Translations under genes and position numbers: made by a program
Shown here: in pieces, positions 34,236 to 42,437 of the stretch
Layout: each line of letters begins with the position of its first letter
Numbering within the stretch: the stretch's first letter is position 1
Notes under the pieces: generated by a model
The model's database searches: none
What the model was told of the DNA's origin: nothing
What the model saw: the letters and a program-made list of their open reading frames with translations, nothing else
Source: Thermohalobaculum sp039026375
Lineage (GTDB): Bacteria; Pseudomonadota; Alphaproteobacteria; Rhodobacterales; Rhodobacteraceae
DNA: 64,000 nucleotides
Direction: 5' to 3'
Assembly (NCBI GenBank): GCA_039026375.1
Contig: JBCCML010000014.1
Location: forward strand, 33,764-97,763

Positions 34236-34637
34236 TTGGCCAGTTTGCTTTTGTACGGTCTGCCGTGGTTGTTTGTGGCCGTTGGCGGGGGCCTGCTATG
34301 GCGGGCGCGGCGCTTCATGCAGGTGGCCCAGCGGGTGACGGGCACCGTGATCCGCGTCGGAGTTCATCGCAGCACGGGCAGCAACTCGGGCCCGACCTAC
34401 AAGCCGGTCTTCGAGTTCCACGACCCCAACGGATACCGCCACGAGGCCGAGACGTTTCTGTCCGCCTCGTCCTACAACTTTCCCATCGGCCAACAGCGCG
34501 AGATCCTGGTCGACCCGTCGGAGCCCACAAAATGTCGGATACCGGGCTTCTGGGTCTATGGCTTCGGCGCGATCTTCCTGGTCGGCGGCCTGATCTTCGC
34601 GCTGCTCCCCCTGTTTGCACCGATCCCCATCGAGTGA
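34236..34637 (+). CDS. DUF3592-like membrane protein (first)
   Basis: This 133-residue protein has one membrane helix near each end (SLLLYGLPWLFVAVGGGLLW and VYGFGAIFLVGGLIFALLPL) and an extracytoplasmic beta domain between (VTGTVIRVGVHRST, YKPVFEFHDPNGYRHEA, REILVDPSEP). That pattern is typical of DUF3592. The likely start is TTG 34236 with GGGGAG seven bases before; TTG 34218 and GTG 34221 are alternatives. A paralogue follows 10 bases after. Function is unknown. Confidence 0.75.
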   Translation: MASLLLYGLPWLFVAVGGGLLWRARRFMQVAQRVTGTVIRVGVHRSTGSNSGPTYKPVFEFHDPNGYRHEAETFLSASSYNFPIGQQREILVDPSEPTKCRIPGFWVYGFGAIFLVGGLIFALLPLFAPIPIE

Positions 34638-34647
34638 GGACGCCGAG

Positions 34648-35070
34648 GTGCCCGAGGAATATGCGTGGTTGAGCCTGGTCTTCCGGGTCATCCCCTGGCT
34701 GATCGTGGCCGCGGGGATCTGGTTGCTGTGGGCCGCACATAACTTCACGACCCGGGCCCACCGCGTGCGCGGCCGGGTGATCGAGCTGAACGAAGAGCGC
34801 ATCCGCCCGCGCCGCCCCTCGGGCAAGACCATCGTGCTGCATCGCCCGGTCTTCCAGTACATCGGCCCGGACGGCCAGCGCTACGAGGCGGGGATCTTCT
34901 CGCCTGCAACGGGGCTGAAGCTGGAGATGGGGGAGGAGTACGACATCCTGCTGGACCCCGATCTGCCCGAGATTGCGCGCCTGGCGGGCTCGGCCCCCTA
35001 CGCACCGGGGCTGATGCTGGTGGCGGCGGGCTTCTTCGCGGTCCTGATCGCACAATATCTTACGGGGTAG
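34648..35070 (+). CDS. DUF3592-like membrane protein (second)
   Basis: This 140-residue protein repeats the layout of the previous gene: helix (VIPWLIVAAGIWLLWAAHNF), beta domain (RVRGRVIELNEERI, HRPVFQYIGPDGQRYEAG, YDILLDPDLPE), helix (GLMLVAAGFFAVLIAQYL). It starts with GTG at 34648, preceded by a GAGG. It probably derives from tandem duplication of the upstream gene. Function is unknown. Confidence 0.75.
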   Translation: MPEEYAWLSLVFRVIPWLIVAAGIWLLWAAHNFTTRAHRVRGRVIELNEERIRPRRPSGKTIVLHRPVFQYIGPDGQRYEAGIFSPATGLKLEMGEEYDILLDPDLPEIARLAGSAPYAPGLMLVAAGFFAVLIAQYLTG

Positions 35071-35234
35071 GATCTTTCGGGGTAGGATCTGACGGGGTGC
35101 TCTAAATCTGACGGCTTAGTCCGACTGGCTCGCGGCATCGTGCCCGATGGATGGGAAGACCGCCACCTGCCCCACTGGAATCCCGAAAAAGCGACCACAT
35201 CTACCGCAACACAGGTAATCAGCGACGCACACCC

Positions 35235-36149
35235 ATGGAATTTTCCCGGCGCATCTACGGCTATTGCGAGCGCGGCTTTGGCCCCGGCCCGGGTGCGGAT
35301 GCATTCTGGGCCGAGCCCTGGAACGCCATCACCAACGGCGCCTTCATCCTGGCCGCCATCCTGGGCCTGGCGCTGGCCATCGGCAATCGCCGTCTGGACG
35401 GGCCGGTCAGCTGGCTGATCTTTCTGACCTTCTGCGTCGGCGTCGGCTCGTTCCTGTTCCACACCTATGCGGTGGTCTGGGCGGCGATGTCCGACACGAT
35501 CCCGATACTGATCTTCATCCTCAGCTACTTCGCGATCTCGATGCGGTGCTATGGCGGTTTCGGCTGGGGGCGGTCACTGGCCCTGATGGCCAGCTTTCTG
35601 GTGCTGCTGATCGCCACGTCGACCGTGCTGCGCTATGGGCTGGACAGCTTGCCCGGCGCCATCGACGTGCTGCGCTATGAAGGCGAGGAAGACTATGCCC
35701 GCCGCGCGGGCGGTCTGGTCGTGCTGATGGTGCTGACCGTGCTGGCCGCTCGGTTCGTCTTGGGCTCGCTGGTGGGCATGGGCTTTGCGGGCTCGGTGGG
35801 CGTCACGATCCTATGGGTCGTGGCCATTTCGCTGCTGTCCAAGGCTGCGACGGCCACGATCCCGCGCATCTTCCCGGGCATGCAAAGCTATCTGCCCGCG
35901 CTGATGGCTCTGGGGGGCGTCGGGCTGTGGCTGGCGCTGCGCGGCCACCCCGCCGGACGCTGGCTGCTGGTGGTCGCCGCGGTCTTCGCGGTGTCGCTGA
36001 CCGCCAGGGCGCTGGACCGTCCGCTCTGCGCCAACTTCCTGATGGGCACGCACTGGGTCTGGCACGTCCTGAACGGCGTGGTGCTGGGCAGCCTGATCAT
36101 CGCGCTGATCCGGCACGGGACCGGCAAGGGCCAAACAAGCCCTGCCTGA
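35235..36149 (+). CDS. Ceramidase-like membrane hydrolase
   Basis: This 304-residue protein has about seven membrane helices and the alkaline-ceramidase superfamily pattern. An N-terminal YCERG...WAEPWNAITNG segment is followed by GVGSFLFHTYAVVWAAMSDTIPI (His and Asp ligands). The late HWVWHVLNG supplies the paired His. The superfamily (CREST) comprises zinc-dependent membrane amidases and receptors; the substrate here may be a ceramide or another lipid amide. The gene lies within the stretch between purC and purS, and the 3' end carries a 19-base tandem duplication. Confidence 0.8.
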   Translation: MEFSRRIYGYCERGFGPGPGADAFWAEPWNAITNGAFILAAILGLALAIGNRRLDGPVSWLIFLTFCVGVGSFLFHTYAVVWAAMSDTIPILIFILSYFAISMRCYGGFGWGRSLALMASFLVLLIATSTVLRYGLDSLPGAIDVLRYEGEEDYARRAGGLVVLMVLTVLAARFVLGSLVGMGFAGSVGVTILWVVAISLLSKAATATIPRIFPGMQSYLPALMALGGVGLWLALRGHPAGRWLLVVAAVFAVSLTARALDRPLCANFLMGTHWVWHVLNGVVLGSLIIALIRHGTGKGQTSPA

Positions 36150-36172
36150 AGAGACAAGCCCTGCCTGAAGAG
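36135..36172 (+). repeat. 19-base perfect tandem duplication at the end of the ceramidase-like gene
   Basis: ACAAGCCCTGCCTGAAGAG occurs twice in a row (36135-36153, 36154-36172). The first copy includes the stop codon. It appears to be a recent slippage duplication with no effect on the protein. Confidence 0.9.
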
Positions 36173-36311
36173 ACACTGCAAAGCAGTCGCACGAACGTAC
36201 GCGCCGACTGAATACCAGCCTTGCGCACCATCACACCCGAGCGGCTTGGAAAGCGCCTTGCGGGGCGGTAGGGCTTGGCCTAACACCAAGGTCCAGCGAT
36301 CGGAGGGGCCC

Positions 36312-36551
36312 ATGAAAGCGCGCGTGCACGTCACCCTGAAAAACGGTGTCCTGGACCCCCAGGGCGAAGCGATCCGCCACGCGCTGGGCACGCTGGGGTT
36401 CGAGGGCGTCGACAGCGTGCGCCAGGGCAAATTCATCGAGATCGAACTGACCGGTGATGATCGCGCCGCCGCCGAAGCACAGGTCAAGGCGATGTGCGAG
36501 AAGCTGTTGGCCAACACGGTGATCGAGAACTACTCGGTCGAACTGGTCTAG
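36312..36551 (+). CDS. purS: FGAM synthase subunit PurS
   Basis: This 79-residue PurS has the family start KARVHVTLKNGVLDPQGEAI, then the helix HALGTLGFEGVDSVRQGK and FIEIELTG, ending MCEKLLANTVIENYSVEL. With PurQ and PurL it makes formylglycinamidine ribotide; PurS dimers bridge the glutaminase and synthase subunits. GGAGG lies upstream of the ATG. In related genomes purQ follows directly; here three genes intervene. Confidence 0.93.
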   Translation: MKARVHVTLKNGVLDPQGEAIRHALGTLGFEGVDSVRQGKFIEIELTGDDRAAAEAQVKAMCEKLLANTVIENYSVELV

Positions 36552-36561
36552 CCTTCGCGCC

Positions 36562-37059
36562 ATGGCCAAGGGCGACTACTATCTGGCCCGGCGCCATCCG
36601 GATGGGCGGCGCGAGATCTCCTGGCGATTGTGGGTGCTGATCTGGGTCACGCCCGTGGTGATGCTGGCCGGCGCCGGTGTCGTCGCCGCCATGGCCGAGT
36701 GGAAGCGCCAGCACTGGACGGTGGCTGAGGCCGAGGTCACCCACGTCTACGCCTGGGACAACGACGCGCCGCAGATCTTCTCCCCGGGCGACAAGATCTA
36801 TTCGCCGCGCTTTCGCTATACCTGGAGCGACGGACAGCCGACCGAGGCAACCACCGGCACCTCGCATACCGGCTGGAACTTCGCCCTGGGCTCGCGCCAC
36901 CAAATCCGCTTTGACCCGGACACCAAGGTCAACGTGGTGCTGGTGGGCCCCTCGGAATGGTGGGTGGCCCGGACGGTGGCGGTGCTGGGCCTAGTCTTGC
37001 TGGTGCCCTCGCTGATCGGTTCCCTGCTGCTGCTGAGATGGCGGTCCCGCGGCACCTGA
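36562..37059 (+). CDS. DUF3592-like membrane protein (third)
   Basis: This 165-residue protein has a basic N-terminus, a helix (WVLIWVTPVVMLAGAGVVAAM), a beta domain (TVAEAEVTHVYAWDN, YSPRFRYTWSDGQPTEAT, HQIRFDPDTKVNVVL) and a C-terminal helix (VAVLGLVLLVPSLIGSLLLL). The layout matches DUF3592. It starts 10 bases after purS and is probably co-transcribed with it. Its function and its reason for being in a purine cluster are unknown. Confidence 0.7.
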   Translation: MAKGDYYLARRHPDGRREISWRLWVLIWVTPVVMLAGAGVVAAMAEWKRQHWTVAEAEVTHVYAWDNDAPQIFSPGDKIYSPRFRYTWSDGQPTEATTGTSHTGWNFALGSRHQIRFDPDTKVNVVLVGPSEWWVARTVAVLGLVLLVPSLIGSLLLLRWRSRGT

Positions 37060-37121
37060 CGCTGGTCAGATCTCCCGCCATTCGCTACCGTTTCGCGATA
37101 CCATCGCAAGGGGGCTGTTCG

Positions 37122-37616
37122 ATGGCCAAACGCTCGCTAACCCGCTTTCTGCCGCTGCTGCTCTACGCGATCCCGGCGGTCTTTCTGTATTTCGGGATCA
37201 ACAGCGCGCTCTACCGCATCGATGTGCGCGCAGACGCGGTCCCAGCAGAAGCCACGGTCGAGGCCGTCTACATCGACACCTATACCTGCAAGGACTCGGA
37301 CGGGAACCGGCGCACCTGCACCCGGGTCGCCTATGACCTGATCCTGGAGATGGACGGTCTGGTGATGCAGCGTCCCTTGCTAGAGGGCAACTTCGAGCCG
37401 GACGAGATCTGGCATTCCGACGACATGATCCCACCGACGGACTATCCCGAAGGCGCCACGATGGCCGTGCTGGTCCGGCCTGACCTGGACTATCGGGTGG
37501 CAATCGACAGCTTCTGGTCGGCCTATGTGCTGCCGATCGTGCTATGTACCTTTGGCGGGTTCTGGTTGTTCGCGTCGATCTTCATCGTGCCCCAGCTGAT
37601 GCGCGATACCAAGTAG
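37122..37616 (+). CDS. Two-helix membrane protein, DUF3592-like layout, with a disulfide-type Cys pair
   Basis: This 164-residue protein has an N-terminal helix (FLPLLLYAIPAVFLYFGINS), an extracytoplasmic domain with Cys pair (TYTCKDSDGNRRTCTRVAYD), and a C-terminal helix (VLPIVLCTFGGFWLFASIFI). It has the same order as the DUF3592 proteins around it but a more divergent sequence, so it may be a relative. It lies between purS and kptA. Function is unknown. Confidence 0.65.
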   Translation: MAKRSLTRFLPLLLYAIPAVFLYFGINSALYRIDVRADAVPAEATVEAVYIDTYTCKDSDGNRRTCTRVAYDLILEMDGLVMQRPLLEGNFEPDEIWHSDDMIPPTDYPEGATMAVLVRPDLDYRVAIDSFWSAYVLPIVLCTFGGFWLFASIFIVPQLMRDTK

Positions 37617-37647
37617 CGGACGCGAACGGCTTCTGGACGCGACGACC

Positions 37648-38220
37648 ATGATGGACCCCAAGACCGAACAACAGATCTCGCGCTTCCTGTCGTTGGTGCT
37701 GCGCCATCGCCCGGAGGAGCTGAGCCTCGACATCGATCCCGGCGGCTGGGTCGCGGTCGCCCCGCTTGTGGACGGCCTCAACGCCCGGTTCGGCATCGGC
37801 CAGGCCGAGTTGGAGCACATCGTCGCCAACGACGGCAAAGCCCGCTACACGCTGGCCGCCGGTCGGATCCGCGCCAATCAGGGCCATTCGATCCCGGTCG
37901 ACCTGGGGCTGGTGCCCCTGAGCCCGCCCCCGGTCCTGTGGCACGGCACCGTTGCGCGCTTTCTGCCGGCGATCGAGGCCGAGGGTCTGCGCCCCCAGGG
38001 CCGCCACCACGTGCACCTGTCGCCAGACATCGCCACGGCCCGCCAGGTGGGCGGGCGCCGAGGGACGCCCGTGATCCTGCGGATCGATGCCGGCGGGCTG
38101 GCGGCGGCGGGCCATCTGTTCTATCAGTCCGCGAACGGGGTGTGGCTGACGGCCTTTGTGCCGCCGGACGCCCTGAGCCGCGCCGACACAGACACGCAAC
38201 CCGAGCAGGAGCGACCATGA
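37648..38220 (+). CDS. kptA: RNA 2'-phosphotransferase KptA/Tpt1 family
   Basis: This 190-residue enzyme uses NAD+ to remove an RNA 2'-phosphate, giving ADP-ribose 1'',2''-cyclic phosphate. The catalytic Arg-His-Arg-Arg set is represented by FLSLVLRHRPEELSL, RIRANQGHS, the HGT of LWHGTVARFLP, and RHHVHLSPD. In eukaryotes it ends tRNA splicing; bacterial homologues have no known splicing substrate and can ADP-ribosylate 5'-phosphorylated ends. The stop overlaps purQ (ATGA), so the two are co-translated. Confidence 0.9.
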   Translation: MMDPKTEQQISRFLSLVLRHRPEELSLDIDPGGWVAVAPLVDGLNARFGIGQAELEHIVANDGKARYTLAAGRIRANQGHSIPVDLGLVPLSPPPVLWHGTVARFLPAIEAEGLRPQGRHHVHLSPDIATARQVGGRRGTPVILRIDAGGLAAAGHLFYQSANGVWLTAFVPPDALSRADTDTQPEQERP

Positions 38221-38906
38221 AAACCGCCGTCATCGTCTTCCCCGGATCGAACTGCGACCGCGACATGGCCGTGGCCCTGGAACAGGCCACCGGACGCCCC
38301 GCCGCCATGGTCTGGCACAAGGATGCCGCCCTGCCCGATGGCCTGGATCTGGTGGCCATCCCGGGCGGGTTTTCGTTCGGCGATTACCTGCGTTGCGGGG
38401 CCATCGGCGCACGCTCGCCCATTATGCGGGCCGTCATCGATTTCGCAGCCAAGGGCGGGCATGTGCTGGGCGTCTGCAACGGGTTCCAGGTGCTCTGCGA
38501 ATCCGGGCTGCTGCCAGGCGTCCTGATGCAGAATGCGGGCCTGAAGTTCATCTGCCAAGACGTGCACATGCGCGTCGAGACAACGGCCAGCCCGTTCACC
38601 CGCGCCTACGGCAATGCCGGCGTGATCCGGGTGCCGGTCGCCCACCACGAGGGTAACTTCATCGCCGATGAGGCAACGCTGGATCAGCTGGCAGGCGATG
38701 ACCGCATCGCCTTCCGCTATTGCCAACCGGACGGCAGCGTGGGCGGCAATCCGAACGGTGCCATGCGCGACATCGCGGGCGTCCTGTCCGAAAACCGCCG
38801 GGTCCTGGGCATGATGCCCCACCCGGAGCGGGCGGCGGACGCCGCGCTCGGCGGGACCGACGGGGCGGCGCTTTTCCGCGGCCTGACGGCGATGGAGGCC
38901 GCGTGA
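38217..38906 (+). CDS. purQ: FGAM synthase glutaminase subunit PurQ
   Basis: This 229-residue class-I glutamine amidotransferase feeds ammonia to PurL. It starts KTAVIVFPGSNCDRDMA, has the nucleophile Cys in GVCNGFQVLCE, and the His-Glu pair in MMPHPERA. GGFSFGDYLRCGAIG is the usual oxyanion region. The 4-base overlap with kptA upstream and with the lipoprotein gene downstream (GTGA) suggests one transcript. Confidence 0.94.
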   Translation: MKTAVIVFPGSNCDRDMAVALEQATGRPAAMVWHKDAALPDGLDLVAIPGGFSFGDYLRCGAIGARSPIMRAVIDFAAKGGHVLGVCNGFQVLCESGLLPGVLMQNAGLKFICQDVHMRVETTASPFTRAYGNAGVIRVPVAHHEGNFIADEATLDQLAGDDRIAFRYCQPDGSVGGNPNGAMRDIAGVLSENRRVLGMMPHPERAADAALGGTDGAALFRGLTAMEAA

Positions 38907-39322
38907 TCCGCACTCTGTCTCTCTTGGCCGCAGCATTGGTGCTGGCAGCCTGTCAGCCCCCGCCGCCGCAACAAAGCGCGGCGCCTGCGCGGGCCGCGAC
39001 CGGGCCGCAGGTCGTGGTGCTGGTCTCCCGCACCGGCCAGCCCGCCCGGGACATCCTGGAACAGGTGGCCGCCAGCTGCTGGCTGGACGGCGTGGTGGGC
39101 GGTGCCTCGATGATCGTCGACCGGCAAAGTGGGCGGATCATCATCGTCTCGGACACCGAGGATCTGCTGACCGCCGATTTCATTGGGCTAAAGGGCGCCC
39201 AGTCGCGCGTCCGCCTAGCGGGTCCCATCGTGGGTGACGCCGCCAAGCAGCGCCGCCTGGTCGAGACGCTGGACCTGGCCGTGCGCACGGGCCAGACGAC
39301 CTGCCCGCGCATCGTCGGCTGA
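38903..39322 (+). CDS. Small lipoprotein, function unknown
   Basis: This 139-residue protein starts with GTG overlapping the purQ stop. It has a type-II signal peptide with lipobox LVLAAC (Cys about residue 17), a Pro/Ala linker, and a mature domain (SRTGQPARDILEQVAASCWLD, GRIIIVSDTEDLL, GQTTCPRIVG) with two cysteines that could pair. I do not recognise a named family. It should be anchored in the envelope. Confidence 0.75.
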   Translation: MIRTLSLLAAALVLAACQPPPPQQSAAPARAATGPQVVVLVSRTGQPARDILEQVAASCWLDGVVGGASMIVDRQSGRIIIVSDTEDLLTADFIGLKGAQSRVRLAGPIVGDAAKQRRLVETLDLAVRTGQTTCPRIVG

Positions 39323-39327
39323 CCCGC

Positions 39328-40476
39328 ATGGCCCGCAACGCGCGCCAGGCGCCGGAGACGCTGCTGGCCCAGGCGGGCCACTTCCTGGACCGTGAGACGG
39401 GCGCTGTGGTGCCCCCGATCCAGGCCGCAACCACGTTTGCCCGGGATGGCGACTACCAGACCCGGGGCTATACCTACGCCCGCACTGACCAGCCGGGCTA
39501 CACCGTGCTGGAGGGGGTGCTCGCAGAGCTGGAAGGGGCCGAGGCGGCGCTGGTCTTCGCCTCGGGCCTGGCGGCGGCGACGGCGGTCTTTGACGGGTTG
39601 CAACCGGGCCAGGGCGTCGTAGCGCCCCAAGTGATGTACCACGGCCTGCAGGTCTGGCTTAAGCGGGCGGCGGCAAAGGGGCTGATCCGGCTGACCCTGT
39701 TCGACCCGGCCAAACCCGGCGCGATGGAGGCCGCGGTGGCCGAGGCCAAGCCCGCCATCCTTTGGGTCGAGACACTGACCAACCCCACCTGGGACGTCAT
39801 CGACATTGCCGCCGCGGCGCGCGCGGCGCACGAGGCCGGGGCCATCCTGGCGGTTGACGCGACCGTGACGCCACCTGTCGGCCTGCGCCCGTTGGATCTG
39901 GGGGCGGATCTGGTCTTTCATTCAGCCACCAAGTACCTGAACGGCCATTCGGACGTTCTGGGCGGGGTGCTGGCGACGCGCCGCAAAGACGCCATGTGGG
40001 ACGAGATTGGCCAGACACGCCTGCTGGTCGGCGGCGTCATGGGCGCGTTCGAGGCCTGGCTGACACTGCGCGGCATGCGCACCCTGGCGCTGAGGTGGGA
40101 GCGCGCCTCGGCTAACGCCCTGGCCCTGGCCCAGGCGCTGCAGGACCACCCGGCTATGGCGCAGGTGCTGTACCCTGGGCTGCACAGCCATCCCGGCCAC
40201 GCGATTGCCCAGGCGCAGATGCCGAACGGCTTTGGCGGCATGATGTCGATTCTGGTCAAGGGCGGCGAAGCGGCGGCCCGGCGCGTGGCCACGGGAACGC
40301 AATTGTTCCTGCCCGCGACCTCGCTTGGCGGGGTGGAAAGCCTGATCGAACACCGCATTGTCGTCGAGCCGCCGGACAGCCAGGTGCCGCCCGATCTGCT
40401 GCGCTTGTCGATCGGGATCGAAGCGGCGGAGGATCTGATCGCGGACATGCGCCAGGCATTGGACGCGGCCACCTAG
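39328..40476 (+). CDS. Cys/Met metabolism PLP-dependent (trans-sulfuration) enzyme
   Basis: This 382-residue enzyme of the cystathionine gamma-synthase/beta-lyase fold has substrate and PLP sites in YTYARTDQPGYTVLE, a phosphate-binding SGLAAATAVFDGLQPG, and VDATVTPP. The PLP lysine is in HSATKYLNGHSDVLGG. The C-terminal domain with TSLGGVESLIEHR is intact. Activity could be cystathionine lyase, methionine gamma-lyase or a synthase; family motifs do not decide. It begins 5 bases after the lipoprotein gene. Confidence 0.88.
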   Translation: MARNARQAPETLLAQAGHFLDRETGAVVPPIQAATTFARDGDYQTRGYTYARTDQPGYTVLEGVLAELEGAEAALVFASGLAAATAVFDGLQPGQGVVAPQVMYHGLQVWLKRAAAKGLIRLTLFDPAKPGAMEAAVAEAKPAILWVETLTNPTWDVIDIAAAARAAHEAGAILAVDATVTPPVGLRPLDLGADLVFHSATKYLNGHSDVLGGVLATRRKDAMWDEIGQTRLLVGGVMGAFEAWLTLRGMRTLALRWERASANALALAQALQDHPAMAQVLYPGLHSHPGHAIAQAQMPNGFGGMMSILVKGGEAAARRVATGTQLFLPATSLGGVESLIEHRIVVEPPDSQVPPDLLRLSIGIEAAEDLIADMRQALDAAT

Positions 40477-40485
40477 TAGCGTCGC

Positions 40486-41409
40486 CTAATCCCTAGCGCG
40501 CCGGGGCAGCCGCACCATTCCGTTCACCACCGCAACGCCCAGCGACGCGGCGACCACCGCCACCCAGTCCAGGGGCGTCATCGCCTCGCCCAACACGCTG
40601 ACACCGACCAGCGCCGCGCAAACCGGCACCAGCGCATTGGCGGTCGAGCCGCGCACCGGCCCCAGATGACGCACGGCCATGCCATACGCCAAGACGGCCA
40701 GAATGCCCGTTAGCGCCCCCTGGGTCAGCAGGTGAAAACTCCACTCGCCCCATGTCGGCTCAGCCAGCACATCCGGGGTCAGCGCGGCCCAGACCGCCAG
40801 CATCGGCAGCGAATAGAAACTGATATAGGCCGTCGCCTCCAGCGGGCCCAAGCCGCTCAGCCGCGTCATCACTGTGAACATCGAAATGCCGAAACAGGCC
40901 GCCAGCAGATAGGGCATGCCAGCCATCGCGGCCCAGTCGCCCCGCAGGATCCATTGGCCCAAAATGCAGGCCATGGCCGCACCGATCAGGATCAGGCCGG
41001 CCACCAGCGCCCTGCCCGGCCGCTCCCCCAGGATCACCCAGGCGAGCAGGGCCACCAGGATCGGCGCCAAACCCGGCACCAGCGGCCCGAACAGGCTGGC
41101 CGGCACCGTCGCCAACCCATTGCCCACCATGAAGACGAAGGGCGCGCCCCAACCGATCGCCATGACGACAATCGGGCCAAAGGACGCCCCCGGCGGCACC
41201 AGACCGCGCCGCCAGATCACAGGCGCCAGCACCAGCGCGGGCAGACCCGCCCGGCAGATCGCCAGCACCAGGGGATCAACCTGCTCCGTCATAGCGAACC
41301 GCGTGGCCGAGATCCAGCCCGCCCAGATCACCACCGCCACGGCACCGCCGATCAGACCCAGAAGGGGCCGCGTCCCGTCATTACCGGTGTGATCCGCTTC
41401 AGTGGCCAT
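40486..41409 (-). CDS. EamA/DMT-family transporter
   Basis: This 307-residue inner-membrane protein has ten predicted helices arranged as two EamA domains. The first helix VAVVIWAGWISATRF, ICRAGLPALVLAPVI, and the late GLGPLEATAYISFYSLP followed by TGILAVLAYGMAVRHLGPVRG and SVLGEAMTPLDWVAV fit the drug/metabolite exporter pattern. The substrate is unknown. The start at 41409 (ATG) follows the common DMT length; longer in-frame starts lack support. It converges with the PLP-enzyme gene. Confidence 0.88.
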   Translation of the reverse strand: MATEADHTGNDGTRPLLGLIGGAVAVVIWAGWISATRFAMTEQVDPLVLAICRAGLPALVLAPVIWRRGLVPPGASFGPIVVMAIGWGAPFVFMVGNGLATVPASLFGPLVPGLAPILVALLAWVILGERPGRALVAGLILIGAAMACILGQWILRGDWAAMAGMPYLLAACFGISMFTVMTRLSGLGPLEATAYISFYSLPMLAVWAALTPDVLAEPTWGEWSFHLLTQGALTGILAVLAYGMAVRHLGPVRGSTANALVPVCAALVGVSVLGEAMTPLDWVAVVAASLGVAVVNGMVRLPRRARD

Positions 41410-41524
41410 CGAGCTGGAGAACCCCCGGTTCCGTCCGGCGACCGGATGACCCCTTGCCCCCGCTGCCGGATTTCGGCAATTCTGGTAGCTGATGGGGAGA
41501 CGAGTGCAAAGGGAGGCCGCTCGT

Positions 41525-41878
41525 ATGAGGAAGTTTATCGCAGCATTGCTGATTGCAACCGCACCAAGCCTGGCATCGGCAGAAGGGTTCACGATCTCGG
41601 ACCTCGGCTCGATGCAGAACGAGACGTCCTGCGTCGACCGGGCCGCGCGCATGTTCCGCGAGTACAATCGCCAGGTTTCGGTGCGCCAGATCACCCCCGG
41701 GAACTGGAGCGTGATGGCCTTTGACCTGAAGACGGCCGAGTATGACGCCGTCGTGTCGTGCAATTACGGGCCGAACAGCCAGGTGCGCGCCACCATGGTT
41801 GTCTATTCGTCCAATCAAGGGTCCGAGGACGAACGCACCCAGATTGTGTCACAGCTCAAAAATATCTGGGGCAACTGA
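41525..41878 (+). CDS. Small secreted protein, first of a tandem paralogue pair
   Basis: This 117-residue protein has a signal peptide (MRKFIAALLIATAPSLASAE) and a short mature domain with two Cys (SCVDRAARMF and VVSCNYGPNSQV) that could form a disulfide. It shares EGF-T/S-xxDLGS near the mature N-terminus, ITPGNWSVMAFDL and RATMVVYSSNQGS with the next gene. Periplasmic or secreted; function is unknown. Confidence 0.75.
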   Translation: MRKFIAALLIATAPSLASAEGFTISDLGSMQNETSCVDRAARMFREYNRQVSVRQITPGNWSVMAFDLKTAEYDAVVSCNYGPNSQVRATMVVYSSNQGSEDERTQIVSQLKNIWGN

Positions 41879-41951
41879 GCGCTAAGCCTTTTCGGGTAGA
41901 CGCGTGACAGGTGTTACAGACGGCGATCAGCACCCGTGCTAGCCGCTCAAC

Positions 41952-41969
41952 GTGTCCCCCAAGGGACAC
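41952..41969. repeat. 7-base inverted repeat between the paralogues
   Basis: GTGTCCC-CCAA-GGGACAC lies 19 bases before the second paralogue start. It is a possible operator or leader stem. Confidence 0.4.
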
Positions 41970-41988
41970 CATCGACGAGGAGATACGC

Positions 41989-42351
41989 ATGAACAGAGTT
42001 TTGCTTGCCGCCGCTGGCCTGATGCTGGCGCCGACCATGGCCTTGGCCGAGGGGTTCTCGACCGAGGACTTGGGCTCTACCAACACCGAGGACCAGTGCA
42101 TGGAGCGTGCACGGCTGGTCTATGAAGAGTTTGACCGTGCCTCGGGCGTGGGCCAGATCGTTGCCGGTAACTGGACGATCTCGGCCTTTGATGTGATCCG
42201 CGACGACTACGACGCGCACATCACTTGCGCCTTTGGGCCGAACGACACCACGCGTGCAACGCTGGTGGTCTACGGTAACGACAGCGGTACCCCGGAGGAG
42301 CGCAGCGGCATCGCACGCCGCATGAAGGCCATGTGGGAGGCGTGGGAGTAA
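41989..42351 (+). CDS. Small secreted protein, second of a tandem paralogue pair
   Basis: This 120-residue protein has a signal peptide (MNRVLLAAAGLMLAPTMALA) and the same mature pattern as its upstream neighbour. It has EGFSTEDLGSTNTEDQCMER, IVAGNWTISAFDVI, ITCAFGPNDTTRATLVVYG and EERSGIARRMKAMWE. Both cysteines are conserved between the two. GAGGAG lies upstream. A clear terminator follows. Function is unknown. Confidence 0.75.
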   Translation: MNRVLLAAAGLMLAPTMALAEGFSTEDLGSTNTEDQCMERARLVYEEFDRASGVGQIVAGNWTISAFDVIRDDYDAHITCAFGPNDTTRATLVVYGNDSGTPEERSGIARRMKAMWEAWE

Positions 42352-42376
42352 TCAGCCCCGCTTCCCGACTTAAGCG

Positions 42377-42402
42377 AACGCCCGGCCATGGCCGGGCGTT
42401 TT
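42377..42402 (+). terminator. Rho-independent terminator after the paralogue pair
   Basis: AACGCCCGGCC (42377-42387) pairs with GGCCGGGCGTT (42390-42400), and T residues run to 42402. It lies 26 bases after the stop at 42351. Confidence 0.8.
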
Positions 42403-42437
42403 GCGTTGGCGGGTGATCGGTCGCTCTACAGCACCGA

